This document shows, piece after piece, positions 1 through 7,183 of a stretch of 7,435 nt of DNA. The notes under the pieces were generated by a model. The model worked only from the letters and a program-made list of their open reading frames with translations. It did not search any database and was not told where the DNA came from. Made by a program: the position numbers and the translations under genes. Positions within the stretch are counted from its first letter, which is position 1; every line of letters starts with the position of its first letter. Origin of the DNA: Hyphomonadaceae bacterium (GTDB lineage Bacteria; Pseudomonadota; Alphaproteobacteria; Caulobacterales; Hyphomonadaceae); the NCBI GenBank assembly GCA_030696545.1, contig JAUYSA010000438.1, forward strand, positions 1-7,435, written 5' to 3'.

Positions 1-1
1 C

Positions 2-1603
2 TGCTTCGCCGCAACCGCAGTAGCAGGGTGCTCCGGCTCTGATGGCGTGGCGTCTCCTGGCGAGGGCGTGTTCGTGCCATCGCCGCCGGCAGCTCCGCCG
101 GTTTCACCCCCGGTTTCGCCGCCCGTTGGCCCGCCGGTTTCGCCTCCAGTTGGCCCCGCCGCCAGCTGCCCCACCGGCTTTACAAACGTCGGCCTTGTGA
201 CCGCCGCCAACGCTGCCGTGGGCGCCGCAGGCTCCTATCGCAACTGCCAGCTGCCGAGCTTGATCACGACCGCCCTGTTGGTTCCGAAGACTGATGGCGT
301 GGTTTATTCGTTCTCCGGCCGCGTCAATGTGGGCGAAGACCTCGGTTTCGACCCCGCAGCGCCGATCGGCGGTCGCACAGCCGGCTCTCTCTCGATCGAG
401 CCCGGCGTTGTTCTCTTCGGGTCCGGCACGCTCGACTACATCGTCGTCAACCGTGGTTCGCAGATCAACGCGGTCGGAACGGCTGCCTCCCCGATCGTCT
501 TCACCAGCCGTCAGAGCGTTGAAGGCTCCACCAACACCAACTCTATCGGTCAATGGGGCGGTCTCGTGATCCTCGGCCGCTCGCCTGCCACCGATGGATG
601 TCCGCTCGTTTCGCCTCCGACAACCCCTGCGAGCAACGTACCGCCGCGTAACGCCAACGGCTCGGTCAACACCAGCGTGCTTTGCGAAGCTCTGGTTGAA
701 GGCACGGCCGCGCTTTACGGCGGGCGTACCGAAACGGACAACAGCGGCCGTCTTTCCTACGTTCGCGTCCAGCACTCCGGCTTTGAAGTGCTCCCGAACC
801 AGGAACTCAATGGCATCACGATGGCCGGCGTCGGCAACGGCACGGTCGTGGATCATGTGCAAGTCCACAACTCATCGGACGACGGCATTGAACTCTTCGG
901 CGGCACTGTGAACCTCTCTCACATCGTCCTTACCGGCAACGACGACGACAGCTACGATCTCGACTCCGGCTATCGCGGCGGCACGCAGTTCCTGCTGGTT
1001 GTGCAGCGTCCAGATGGCGGCGACCGGGTTTTCGAATTCTCGTCGCGTAACGCCAAAGGCGTACCTGCCGGCACGCCGGCTACGTTCCCAGCCAACACCA
1101 TCCCGCGTATCGCCAACGCTACGCTGGTGGGCCGCACAAGCACCGTCAACGTGCAGGAACTCAACTCGGGTAACGGTCTCAGGCTCATCAACTCGGTCGC
1201 CACACGTAGCGGCGGCACGGGCGCCTGCCTCGACATGGACGACTTGGATACCACGACTGCCGCACCGACCTGGAACTCGGTGTTCATGAGCTGCGCCACG
1301 GCTTTCGCGGCTGACGGCAACCAGCAGACTGAAACAGCCACGGCGTTCAACGCCGGAACCAACAACACGTCGGCAGGTACATCCACGCTGACGGCTATCG
1401 CCACTGGCGCTGTTCCCTTCGTGAATGGTGCGAACGAGACAGCTGTTACGGCTAACACCACGATCACTACGGGTAACGCCACCACCAACCCGCTCTACAA
1501 CGCGGTGTTTGTCTCGGCTCCGTACATCGGCGCCGTGCAGTCGGGCGACACCTGGTATCGCGGCTGGACCTGCTCTGCGCTGATCGGCGAAGAAGCCTGC
1601 TAA
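2..1603 (+). CDS. Surface lipoprotein, beta-helix type, ElpS-like (5' partial)
   Basis: The reading frame is open to the left edge, so the true start lies outside the window; the GTG at 47 is internal. Codons 2-31 read as the end of a lipoprotein signal peptide, finishing in the lipobox VAG|C with the lipidated Cys at 29-31 and SGSD after it. A Pro-rich tether follows (95-154), then about 480 residues rich in Gly, Asn, Thr, Val and Ser. Short beta-strand/turn periods suggest a right-handed beta-helix, for example SLSIEPGVVLFGSG, GQWGGLVILG and HVQVHNSSDDGIELFGG. An acidic GNDDDSYDLDSG stretch could bind calcium. Eight cysteines occur in spaced pairs. The C-terminus YIGAVQSGDTWYRGWT resembles the end of other secreted proteins of this type as I remember them. 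The protein should sit on the outer membrane or cell surface. Position beside a TonB receptor and T2SS genes recalls Caulobacter ElpS, a phosphate-starvation lipoprotein; that match is from memory and unproven. Ligand or enzymatic activity is unknown. Confidence 0.85.
   Translation, partial: CFAATAVAGCSGSDGVASPGEGVFVPSPPAAPPVSPPVSPPVGPPVSPPVGPAASCPTGFTNVGLVTAANAAVGAAGSYRNCQLPSLITTALLVPKTDGVVYSFSGRVNVGEDLGFDPAAPIGGRTAGSLSIEPGVVLFGSGTLDYIVVNRGSQINAVGTAASPIVFTSRQSVEGSTNTNSIGQWGGLVILGRSPATDGCPLVSPPTTPASNVPPRNANGSVNTSVLCEALVEGTAALYGGRTETDNSGRLSYVRVQHSGFEVLPNQELNGITMAGVGNGTVVDHVQVHNSSDDGIELFGGTVNLSHIVLTGNDDDSYDLDSGYRGGTQFLLVVQRPDGGDRVFEFSSRNAKGVPAGTPATFPANTIPRIANATLVGRTSTVNVQELNSGNGLRLINSVATRSGGTGACLDMDDLDTTTAAPTWNSVFMSCATAFAADGNQQTETATAFNAGTNNTSAGTSTLTAIATGAVPFVNGANETAVTANTTITTGNATTNPLYNAVFVSAPYIGAVQSGDTWYRGWTCSALIGEEAC
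95..154 (+). repeat. Five 12-bp repeats encoding a PPV(S/G) tether
   Basis: Five consecutive 12-bp units encode PPVS, PPVS, PPVG, PPVS and PPVG, at 95-106, 107-118, 119-130, 131-142 and 143-154. The first two codons are Pro throughout, the third is always GTT, and the fourth alternates between Ser and Gly. The units lie about 20 codons after the lipidated cysteine, so they probably form an extended stalk between the membrane anchor and the folded body. Synonymous third-base changes show that the array is not freshly duplicated. Confidence 0.85.
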
Positions 1604-1620
1604 GCGGCGACTAACTGAAT

Positions 1621-1647
1621 GGCGGCGGGGCCTCCAGCCTCGCCGCC
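1621..1647 (+). terminator. GC-rich stem-loop between lipoprotein and receptor genes
   Basis: Left arm 1621-1631 (GGCGGCGGGGC) pairs with right arm 1637-1647 (GCCTCGCCGCC) over 11 base pairs, including one G-U wobble (1628/1640), around the 5-nt loop CTCCA. It begins 17 nt after the lipoprotein stop codon and ends 40 nt before the receptor start. No T-run follows, so it is not a classical intrinsic terminator. It may be a partial terminator, or a 3' stem that stabilises the upstream mRNA and sets unequal expression of the two genes. The stem is clear in the sequence; its role is inferred. Confidence 0.5.
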
Positions 1648-1687
1648 TGCTCGCCCTCAACATCGACACGTTTGTTCGGGACCACCC

Positions 1688-4318
1688 ATGAAAATCTGTC
1701 GCCGTTCCCTGAGCGCCTTCCTGATCGCCACCACGGCGATGATCGCGCCCCACGCCTTTGCCCAAGAGGGCGCGGCCGCCGATACATCTGATCAACCGCC
1801 TACGGAGTCCGTCGATTCCGAAGAGGGAAGCGACATTATCATTGTGCGGGGCGCCTTCATCCCTGAGCCCCTGCAGGATACGTCCGAGGTGGCCTCCTTC
1901 CTTTCGATGGAAGATATCACCCGCCAGGGCGACTCGAACGCGGCAGAAGCTCTCGGGCGGGTTACGGGCCTCAGCGTCTCCGACGGTCGCTTCGTTTATG
2001 TTCGCGGACTTGGCGAACGTTATTCATCGGCGCTCCTCAATGGCTCCCCCCTGCCCAGCCCGGAGCCGCTTCAACGCGTCGTTCCGCTCGACCTGTTTCC
2101 GAGCAGTGTGCTGGGCGGCGTTGCAGTTCAAAAATCATACTCCGTGGATTACCCTGGCGAATTCGGCGGCGGCGTAGTCGACCTTTCAACCATTGGCATC
2201 CCGAGCGAAGCCTATCTTGAGCTCAGCGCCGGTTTTGGCGTCAATCTCGAGACGACGCTCGCGACTGGCTACACGCACGACGGTTCAGAGTCTGACCCCG
2301 CCGGCTTCGACGACGGCCTTCGCGACGTTCCTGGGCGCATCCATGACGCATGGGCTGCCGGCACACGGATTAGCTCGGCAAACTACACACCCACTGAACT
2401 GCAGGCGATGGGACAAAGCCTGCAGAACGCCAAGCTGCGCCTGACGCAAGTGAACGACTCGATCCCAGCGGACGGCTCCGTTGATATTTCGGCGGGCAAT
2501 GTATTCGATTTCGGCGACGTCCGCTTCGGTGTTTTTGGCGTCCTCGGTTATTCGAACGACTGGCAGACCCGTGACGGCGTTCAGCAAAGCGGCGAGGTGT
2601 CGGAGACAGCTGGCGCGCTGATACTTGCCGACGATTACAATTTCACCTCTACCGACAACAATGTCGGCTGGGATGGCTTGCTCGGCGCAGGGCTTCAGTT
2701 TGGCGAACACGAGATAAAGTGGACTAACCTCTGGATCCACAAGACCACGAAGGAAACCTACCGCCGCTTCGGACGGGACTATCTGGCGGATGTGGACATC
2801 CTCACGGAGCGTACTGCGTGGTACGAGCGGGAGCTTTATTCGTCTCAGCTTTCAGGCGCCTTTGATTTCGGCGACCTGGATATCACCTGGCGCACGGCCT
2901 TCGCTCAAACCTCGCGCGAGGTCCCATATGAATGGGAAGTGCGTTACGTGTTCGATGACTCGATAGATCGCCTTCTGTACGATGGCAGCTCGCGAGTCCG
3001 TAACCAGACCAATTTCAGCGACCTGACGGACGAAGTCGGTTCGTCCGGCATCGACGTCAGCTATGCAATCCCGAACCAGGGCGTTCGCGATACGGTTGTT
3101 TCGGGCGGCATCAACCACCTCGACAACTCGCGCAAGTCCGACAGCCGAACGCTGCGCTTTGCCCTAGCGGATGCCCTGCCGCTCGCCGCGCAGCAATCTC
3201 GCGTGGACTTCCTGTTCTCGGACTTCAACATTAATCCGGATCGCTTCTTCCTATCCGAGACGACAAACGCATTTGGCGCATACGACGCCTCACTCGAAGT
3301 TTTCGGCGCCTATGCGAAAGTCGACATGGAGCCAATTCCGTACGTCCGCACCTCGTTCGGCGTGCGCGCCGAGCGGGCGGTTGAGCGGCTAAATATCCGC
3401 ACGCTGTTCGCCAGCGAAACCGAAGCGACAGACCCGGACAAGCTGAAAGAAGCCTATTACCTGCCGGCTGCCACGATCACCTGGAACTTCCTGGACGACA
3501 TGCAGCTTCGGCTTGGCGCGTCACAGACAATCGGCCGTCCGCAGTTCCGCGAACTTGCACCCCAGACCTATCTCGATCCGGACAGCGATCGCATCTTCTT
3601 CGGCAACCCGAACCTGCGCGACACGCGTTTCACCAACGTGGATGCTCGCTACGAGTTCTTCTTTGGGCCGCAGCAGTACTTTACGCTTGGCGCGTTCTAC
3701 AAGGACGTCAAACGCCCTGTGGAATCGATCGTTGTGCAACAGAGCGCCACGGTCCAGCAGAGCTACATCAACGCCCCGGAAGCGACGATCGCCGGCGCCG
3801 AAGCCGAGATAAAGTACATCTTCGACGAAGTGTTCAGCGAAGGCTGGCTGGCCCCCTACTCTTTCCTCGTGCAGGCAAGCTACGCCTACACCGACTCCGA
3901 AGTGAAAGCTGGCGAGGATGATTTCATCATCACGCCGACAGGCTCCACAGTCAGGGCAACGGATTTCGTTGTAGTCGGATCACGTCTGCAGGGTCAGTCC
4001 GAACACGTGGCAAGCCTGCAGCTCGGCTTTGAAGATGAAATGTCGCAAGGCACGCTGCTCTTCACTTACACCAGCGAGCGAGCGTCAGCCCGTGGACCTG
4101 GCGGCCAGCCGGATATCATTCAAGAGCCTGGCCTGATGCTCGACTTCGTCTATCGGCGCGACTTCGCAACCTGGGGCCGTCCGTTCACGATAAAATTCAA
4201 GGCCGGCAATCTGCTGGATGAAGATTTCCTCGAAAGCCAGACCTTCGGTCGCGAGATCCTCGTCAATCAGTACGACCTCGGCCGCAGCTTCAGCGTCGAT
4301 CTGTCCACGAAATTCTAG
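1688..4318 (+). CDS. TonB-dependent outer-membrane receptor
   Basis: Probable ligand-gated outer-membrane importer of 876 residues, driven by TonB/ExbBD; substrate unknown. The ATG at 1688 is chosen because it begins a good signal peptide: MKICRR, a hydrophobic stretch, then AFA|QEG with cleavage after about residue 25. A weak GGGA (1678-1681) lies 6 nt upstream. The in-frame ATG at 1619 would put a Pro-rich, unhydrophobic leader in front. The mature N-terminus is acidic and carries a TonB-box-like SDIIIVRG (about 48-55). The plug spans about 60-170, with EDITRQGDSNAAEALGRV, VRGLGERYSSALLNG, SSVLGGVAVQKSYS and GEFGGGVVDLST. The rest reads as alternating strands and loops of a 22-strand barrel, ending VDLSTKF with the terminal Phe expected for BAM-dependent insertion. 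No N-terminal STN signalling domain is seen, so direct control of a sigma/anti-sigma pair is unlikely. It follows the lipoprotein gene by 84 bp, suggesting a functional pair. Length is normal and the gene is intact. Confidence 0.95.
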   Translation: MKICRRSLSAFLIATTAMIAPHAFAQEGAAADTSDQPPTESVDSEEGSDIIIVRGAFIPEPLQDTSEVASFLSMEDITRQGDSNAAEALGRVTGLSVSDGRFVYVRGLGERYSSALLNGSPLPSPEPLQRVVPLDLFPSSVLGGVAVQKSYSVDYPGEFGGGVVDLSTIGIPSEAYLELSAGFGVNLETTLATGYTHDGSESDPAGFDDGLRDVPGRIHDAWAAGTRISSANYTPTELQAMGQSLQNAKLRLTQVNDSIPADGSVDISAGNVFDFGDVRFGVFGVLGYSNDWQTRDGVQQSGEVSETAGALILADDYNFTSTDNNVGWDGLLGAGLQFGEHEIKWTNLWIHKTTKETYRRFGRDYLADVDILTERTAWYERELYSSQLSGAFDFGDLDITWRTAFAQTSREVPYEWEVRYVFDDSIDRLLYDGSSRVRNQTNFSDLTDEVGSSGIDVSYAIPNQGVRDTVVSGGINHLDNSRKSDSRTLRFALADALPLAAQQSRVDFLFSDFNINPDRFFLSETTNAFGAYDASLEVFGAYAKVDMEPIPYVRTSFGVRAERAVERLNIRTLFASETEATDPDKLKEAYYLPAATITWNFLDDMQLRLGASQTIGRPQFRELAPQTYLDPDSDRIFFGNPNLRDTRFTNVDARYEFFFGPQQYFTLGAFYKDVKRPVESIVVQQSATVQQSYINAPEATIAGAEAEIKYIFDEVFSEGWLAPYSFLVQASYAYTDSEVKAGEDDFIITPTGSTVRATDFVVVGSRLQGQSEHVASLQLGFEDEMSQGTLLFTYTSERASARGPGGQPDIIQEPGLMLDFVYRRDFATWGRPFTIKFKAGNLLDEDFLESQTFGREILVNQYDLGRSFSVDLSTKF

Positions 4319-4344
4319 GCGATAGTTTCTCGATGCTTTCGTGA

Positions 4345-4380
4345 CCGTCATAAAAGTGACGCCACCACGGGGCAGATCAT
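4345..4380 (+). promoter_or_regulatory. Candidate Pho-box/dyad and -10 upstream of gspC
   Basis: CCGTCAT-AAAA-GTGACGC (4345-4362) resembles the PhoB-box layout of two 7-bp half-sites split by a 4-bp A/T spacer. Against the E. coli consensus CTGTCAT/CTGTCAC, the first half matches at 6 of 7 positions and the second at 4 of 7. The same bases form a perfect dyad, CGTCA-TAAAAG-TGACG (4346-4361), so a different dimeric regulator is possible. GATCAT (4375-4380) matches TATAAT at 4 of 6 positions and lies 12 bp downstream, which would allow a start point near 4387 and a short leader before the gspC ATG at 4413. The bases are seen; the regulator and promoter function are inferred. Confidence 0.35.
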
Positions 4381-4412
4381 CTTCCTAGAACGCCAGAAGC
4401 GTCAGGGCCTGG

Positions 4413-5204
4413 ATGATGGCAATTGCAGGGAAGCTTTCGTCGCTATCGCTTCGCGACGCCATCACGGTGGGCTGCGAAGTCGCTGCCTTCTCTGCGCTCG
4501 GCGCATCGCTCGCATGGCTAATGTGGGCGGCGGTTGAACCAGTCGGCCCAATGCCGGCGCCTTCGGCGGAGTCGCAACAGGCCAACACACTGGCGCAACT
4601 CTCGCAAAGACTTTCGCGCATTCCCGATGGTGCAATGCAGGGCGATGCACCAGCATCCGGCGTGGTCGCCAGCATCGATGGCTTCGTGCTTTTTGGCGCT
4701 CGCGCAGGACTCGATGGTGCAGGCGCGGCAATCATTGCAGTGAATGGCGCACCACAGGCCGCCTTCTCTGTCGGCGATGAAATCACCCCAGGCGCGCGCC
4801 TGATTCGCGTCGCAGCGGACCATGTCGAGATTGATGTAAACGGCCGCAGCGTGCGCCTGGCGTTCGCCAACATCCCCGACACGGGCGTCTCCATGGCGCA
4901 GGCCCGCCCTGCCCCCTCGCCGAGTGCTACAACGGCGTCATTCGTCAACGCGCTCTCGCTTCAACCAGCTGATGCGTCCGGCGGACGCCAAGGCTTCAAG
5001 GTGATGTCCGAGGCCGATCTCGGAGCGCTTGGTGCATCCGGCCTGCGGCCAGGCGACATTATTCTGAGGATCAACGGCACGGATGTTTCCGGAGCAGACT
5101 TGAGCGCCCAAGCCGCTCAACTGCAAGCAGGCAAGTCCATCGAGATTGTTTACGAACGCAACGGCCAGACAAGCACGACACGCATTGGGAGACCGGATCA
5201 ATGA
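4413..5204 (+). CDS. gspC: Type II secretion system protein C (GspC)
   Basis: Inner-membrane T2SS component that links the inner-membrane platform to the GspD secretin in the periplasm and helps select substrates. The 263-residue protein has a short cytoplasmic N-terminus and one membrane segment at about 20-42 (VGCEVAAFSALGASLAWLMW). A Pro/Ser/Gln-rich linker follows. The homology region (about 85-151) has the family pattern GVVASIDGFVLFG, AAIIAVNG, AFSVGDEI and HVEIDVNGRSVRLAF. After a second flexible linker (about 160-188), a PDZ domain at about 190-260 shows ASGLRPGDIILRINGTDVSG. Length and order are normal for GspC with a PDZ domain rather than a coiled coil. ATG occurs at 4413 and 4416; AGGG at 4404-4407 gives 5- or 8-nt spacing, so either could be used. 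Its stop overlaps the gspD start by 4 nt. GspC sequences diverge widely, but the neighbour gspD removes most doubt. Confidence 0.92.
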   Translation: MMAIAGKLSSLSLRDAITVGCEVAAFSALGASLAWLMWAAVEPVGPMPAPSAESQQANTLAQLSQRLSRIPDGAMQGDAPASGVVASIDGFVLFGARAGLDGAGAAIIAVNGAPQAAFSVGDEITPGARLIRVAADHVEIDVNGRSVRLAFANIPDTGVSMAQARPAPSPSATTASFVNALSLQPADASGGRQGFKVMSEADLGALGASGLRPGDIILRINGTDVSGADLSAQAAQLQAGKSIEIVYERNGQTSTTRIGRPDQ

Positions 5205-7183
5205 GGCTCTCCAACAGGCTGCTCGCTTCCCTTGCGTTTGGGGCAACATTGCTGGCGCCGGGGTATGCCGTCGCCCAGGAAGGCTCGCAGTCGCTTAACG
5301 TTCAGAGTGCGGATATCCGCGCCTTCATCCAGGACGTATCCAAGGCGACAGGACGCACCTTCATCATCGATCCGAGCGTTCAGGGAACGGTATCGATCGC
5401 CGGCGGCGGCCCGATGCCAGAAGACCAGATGCTCGACGTGTTCTTCACGACGCTGCGGGCGCACGGCTATGTCGTGGTGCAGGCCAACGCGAACACATGG
5501 CGCATCCTGCCAGACGAAGAAGCAGCCCAGCAGCCATCCGGCGCGGGTGACGAGCGCTTCATAACGCAGGTGATCAGGCTGAAGAGCAAGAGCGCCTCTT
5601 CAGTGATCGGTATTGTTCAGCCCTTGCTCGGCCGGGGCGGCAAGGTGAACGCGGCGCAGAGCAGCAACACCATCGTGATCACCGACTTTGCCGACAATGT
5701 CCGCAGGCTTACCACGCTTGTAGGCGAGTTGGACCGGGACACCGACAAGATCGAAATCCTGACGCTGCAGAACTCGCGCGCTTCGGTTCTGGCGACTGCC
5801 CTTCGCGACATTACCAACAGCGCGGGCGACGGAGAAAAAGGGTTCTCGGCGGCTACCTTCACGGCGGTCGATGCATCCAACTCGTTGGTGATGCGCGGGC
5901 CTGCCGAGACGGTGACGCGGCTCAAGGAGATTGCCTCGCTTCTCGATGAGCAGGCCCGGCCGACTGGCGATACGCGCGTGATATTCCTCCAGCACGCCGA
6001 CGCTGGAAAGATCACCGAGCTTCTGCAAACCATCGTTGATCAGCCGCGCGCGAGCCCTGGCGGCGCCGCGGGAGCCAACGGCGCGCCGGCAACAGCTGCA
6101 ATTCCGGACGGCGCCATTCAGCGCGCGACAATCGCGCGGTTCGAAGGCGCCAACGCCATCGTCGTCAGGGCTGATCCCACCGTGCAGCAGGAGGTCGAGG
6201 CAATCGTGCGCCAGCTTGACCGGCGCGATCAACAGGTTCTGGTGCAGGCGATTGTCGTCGAGATTGGCGAAGGCGCCGCCAAAAATCTCGGCGTGCAACT
6301 TCTGCTCGGCGGCAATGGCGAGAGCGATGTTCCGTTCTTCGCCACGAATTATTCGAATGCCTCACCCAGCCTGCTCACACTCGGCGCGGCGCTTTCGGCC
6401 GGCGGCCTCGGGAATGACTCCGACATCAAGGACGACATGCAACAGGCGGCGGCGCAGTCGCTGCTCAGCACCACTGGCGGCATAGGCGGCTTCGCCTCTG
6501 ATCTCGGCGGCGACGGCCTGTTCGCCGTGATCGTCAATGCGATCAAGCGCGATGGCGGCTCCAACCTGCTCTCAACACCGTCGCTTCTTACCCTCAACAA
6601 TCGCGAAGCAGAATTCCTCGTCGGTCAGAACGTACCGATCACGACCGGCGAAGTGCTCAGCGGCAACAACGACAACCCCTTCCGCACGATCGAGCGCCAG
6701 GATGTGGGCATCAAGCTGAAGGTTCGCCCGCAAATCAACGCCGATGGCGCAATCACGCTTTCACTGCGTCAGGAAGTCTCAAGCGTTGACCCGTTCAGCC
6801 CCTCCTCGGGCGAGCTTGTGTTCAACAAGCGAGAGATTGAAACTTCAGTTCTCGTCGACAATGGCGAGATCGTAGTTCTCGGCGGTCTGCTAGACGTGAG
6901 CGAGCGCACGACGACGGACAAGGTGCCTTTCCTGGGCGATCTCTGGCTGGTCGGCGGACTGTTCTCCTCGACATCGACGGAACAGACCAAGACAAACCTG
7001 ATGATCTTCATCCGCCCGATCATTGTCGGCGATCCGGCAGCGGCGCGCTCGATCACCCAGCCCGAACTTGATCGCATGGTTGCCGCCCAGCGCCTTGCCA
7101 ATGGCGGCGCGGCTGGAACCCTGGAGAACGTCATCCAGTCAATGCCGGCCATGCCGCCGGTCCCGCAGGCGAAGCCGGAATGA
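5201..7183 (+). CDS. gspD: Type II secretion system secretin (GspD)
   Basis: Outer-membrane secretin forming the gated exit channel of the T2SS. The 660-residue protein starts with a signal peptide cleaved near AVA|Q (residue 25/26). The N0 domain spans about 31-104 (SLNVQSADIRAFIQDVSKATG, FIIDPSVQGTVSI), followed by N1 at about 119-180, N2 at about 183-250 and N3 at about 257-340. N3 carries a Gly/Ala/Pro-rich loop at 283-304. The secretin barrel follows (about 345-608), with QVLVQAIVVEIGEG, LLSTPSLLTLNNREAEFLVGQNVPI, the signature VPFLGDLWLVGGLF (575-588) and NLMIFIRPIIV. The short C-terminal tail (609-660) ends Pro-rich. Complete and normal in length. Within the signature, Trp582 occupies the position that is usually Pro (GDIP). 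The ATG lies in an ATGA overlap with the gspC stop, and GGGAG at 5187-5191 supplies a ribosome site 9 nt upstream. Having N0 plus three ring domains and gspC/gspE neighbours separates it from the type IV pilus secretin PilQ and the type III secretin. Confidence 0.97.
   Translation: MRLSNRLLASLAFGATLLAPGYAVAQEGSQSLNVQSADIRAFIQDVSKATGRTFIIDPSVQGTVSIAGGGPMPEDQMLDVFFTTLRAHGYVVVQANANTWRILPDEEAAQQPSGAGDERFITQVIRLKSKSASSVIGIVQPLLGRGGKVNAAQSSNTIVITDFADNVRRLTTLVGELDRDTDKIEILTLQNSRASVLATALRDITNSAGDGEKGFSAATFTAVDASNSLVMRGPAETVTRLKEIASLLDEQARPTGDTRVIFLQHADAGKITELLQTIVDQPRASPGGAAGANGAPATAAIPDGAIQRATIARFEGANAIVVRADPTVQQEVEAIVRQLDRRDQQVLVQAIVVEIGEGAAKNLGVQLLLGGNGESDVPFFATNYSNASPSLLTLGAALSAGGLGNDSDIKDDMQQAAAQSLLSTTGGIGGFASDLGGDGLFAVIVNAIKRDGGSNLLSTPSLLTLNNREAEFLVGQNVPITTGEVLSGNNDNPFRTIERQDVGIKLKVRPQINADGAITLSLRQEVSSVDPFSPSSGELVFNKREIETSVLVDNGEIVVLGGLLDVSERTTTDKVPFLGDLWLVGGLFSSTSTEQTKTNLMIFIRPIIVGDPAAARSITQPELDRMVAAQRLANGGAAGTLENVIQSMPAMPPVPQAKPE

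Noticed and set aside
47..1603. Lipoprotein CDS taken to start at the GTG at 47
   Set aside because: The same frame is open to base 2 and includes a lipobox at 20-31; starting at 47 removes the signal peptide of an evident exported protein.
1619..1687. Longer receptor CDS starting at the ATG at 1619
   Set aside because: It would add 23 Pro/Ala/His-rich residues ahead of a good signal peptide and would run through the stem-loop at 1621-1647; no ribosome site precedes it.
872..1795. 307-codon open frame on the minus strand (and a 254-codon one at 104-868)
   Set aside because: Both lie antisense to the lipoprotein gene, are Arg/Gly/Val-rich without recognisable motifs, and arise from high-GC codon use on the coding strand.
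4313..4390. 7-bp inverted repeat TTCTAGG (4313-4319) / CCTAGAA (4384-4390) flanking the receptor-gspC spacer
   Set aside because: Only 7 bp with a 64-bp gap, one arm inside the receptor stop codon, and no target duplication or element between; likely chance.
4319..4412. Intrinsic terminator after the receptor gene
   Set aside because: No stable hairpin followed by a T-run was found, so read-through from the receptor gene into gspC remains possible.
4385..4948. 187-codon open frame on the minus strand over gspC
   Set aside because: Antisense to a well-supported gspC; Ala/Ser/Thr-rich low-complexity translation with no domain.
5600..6298. 232-codon open frame on the minus strand over gspD
   Set aside because: Antisense to unambiguous secretin domains; no motif or ribosome site.
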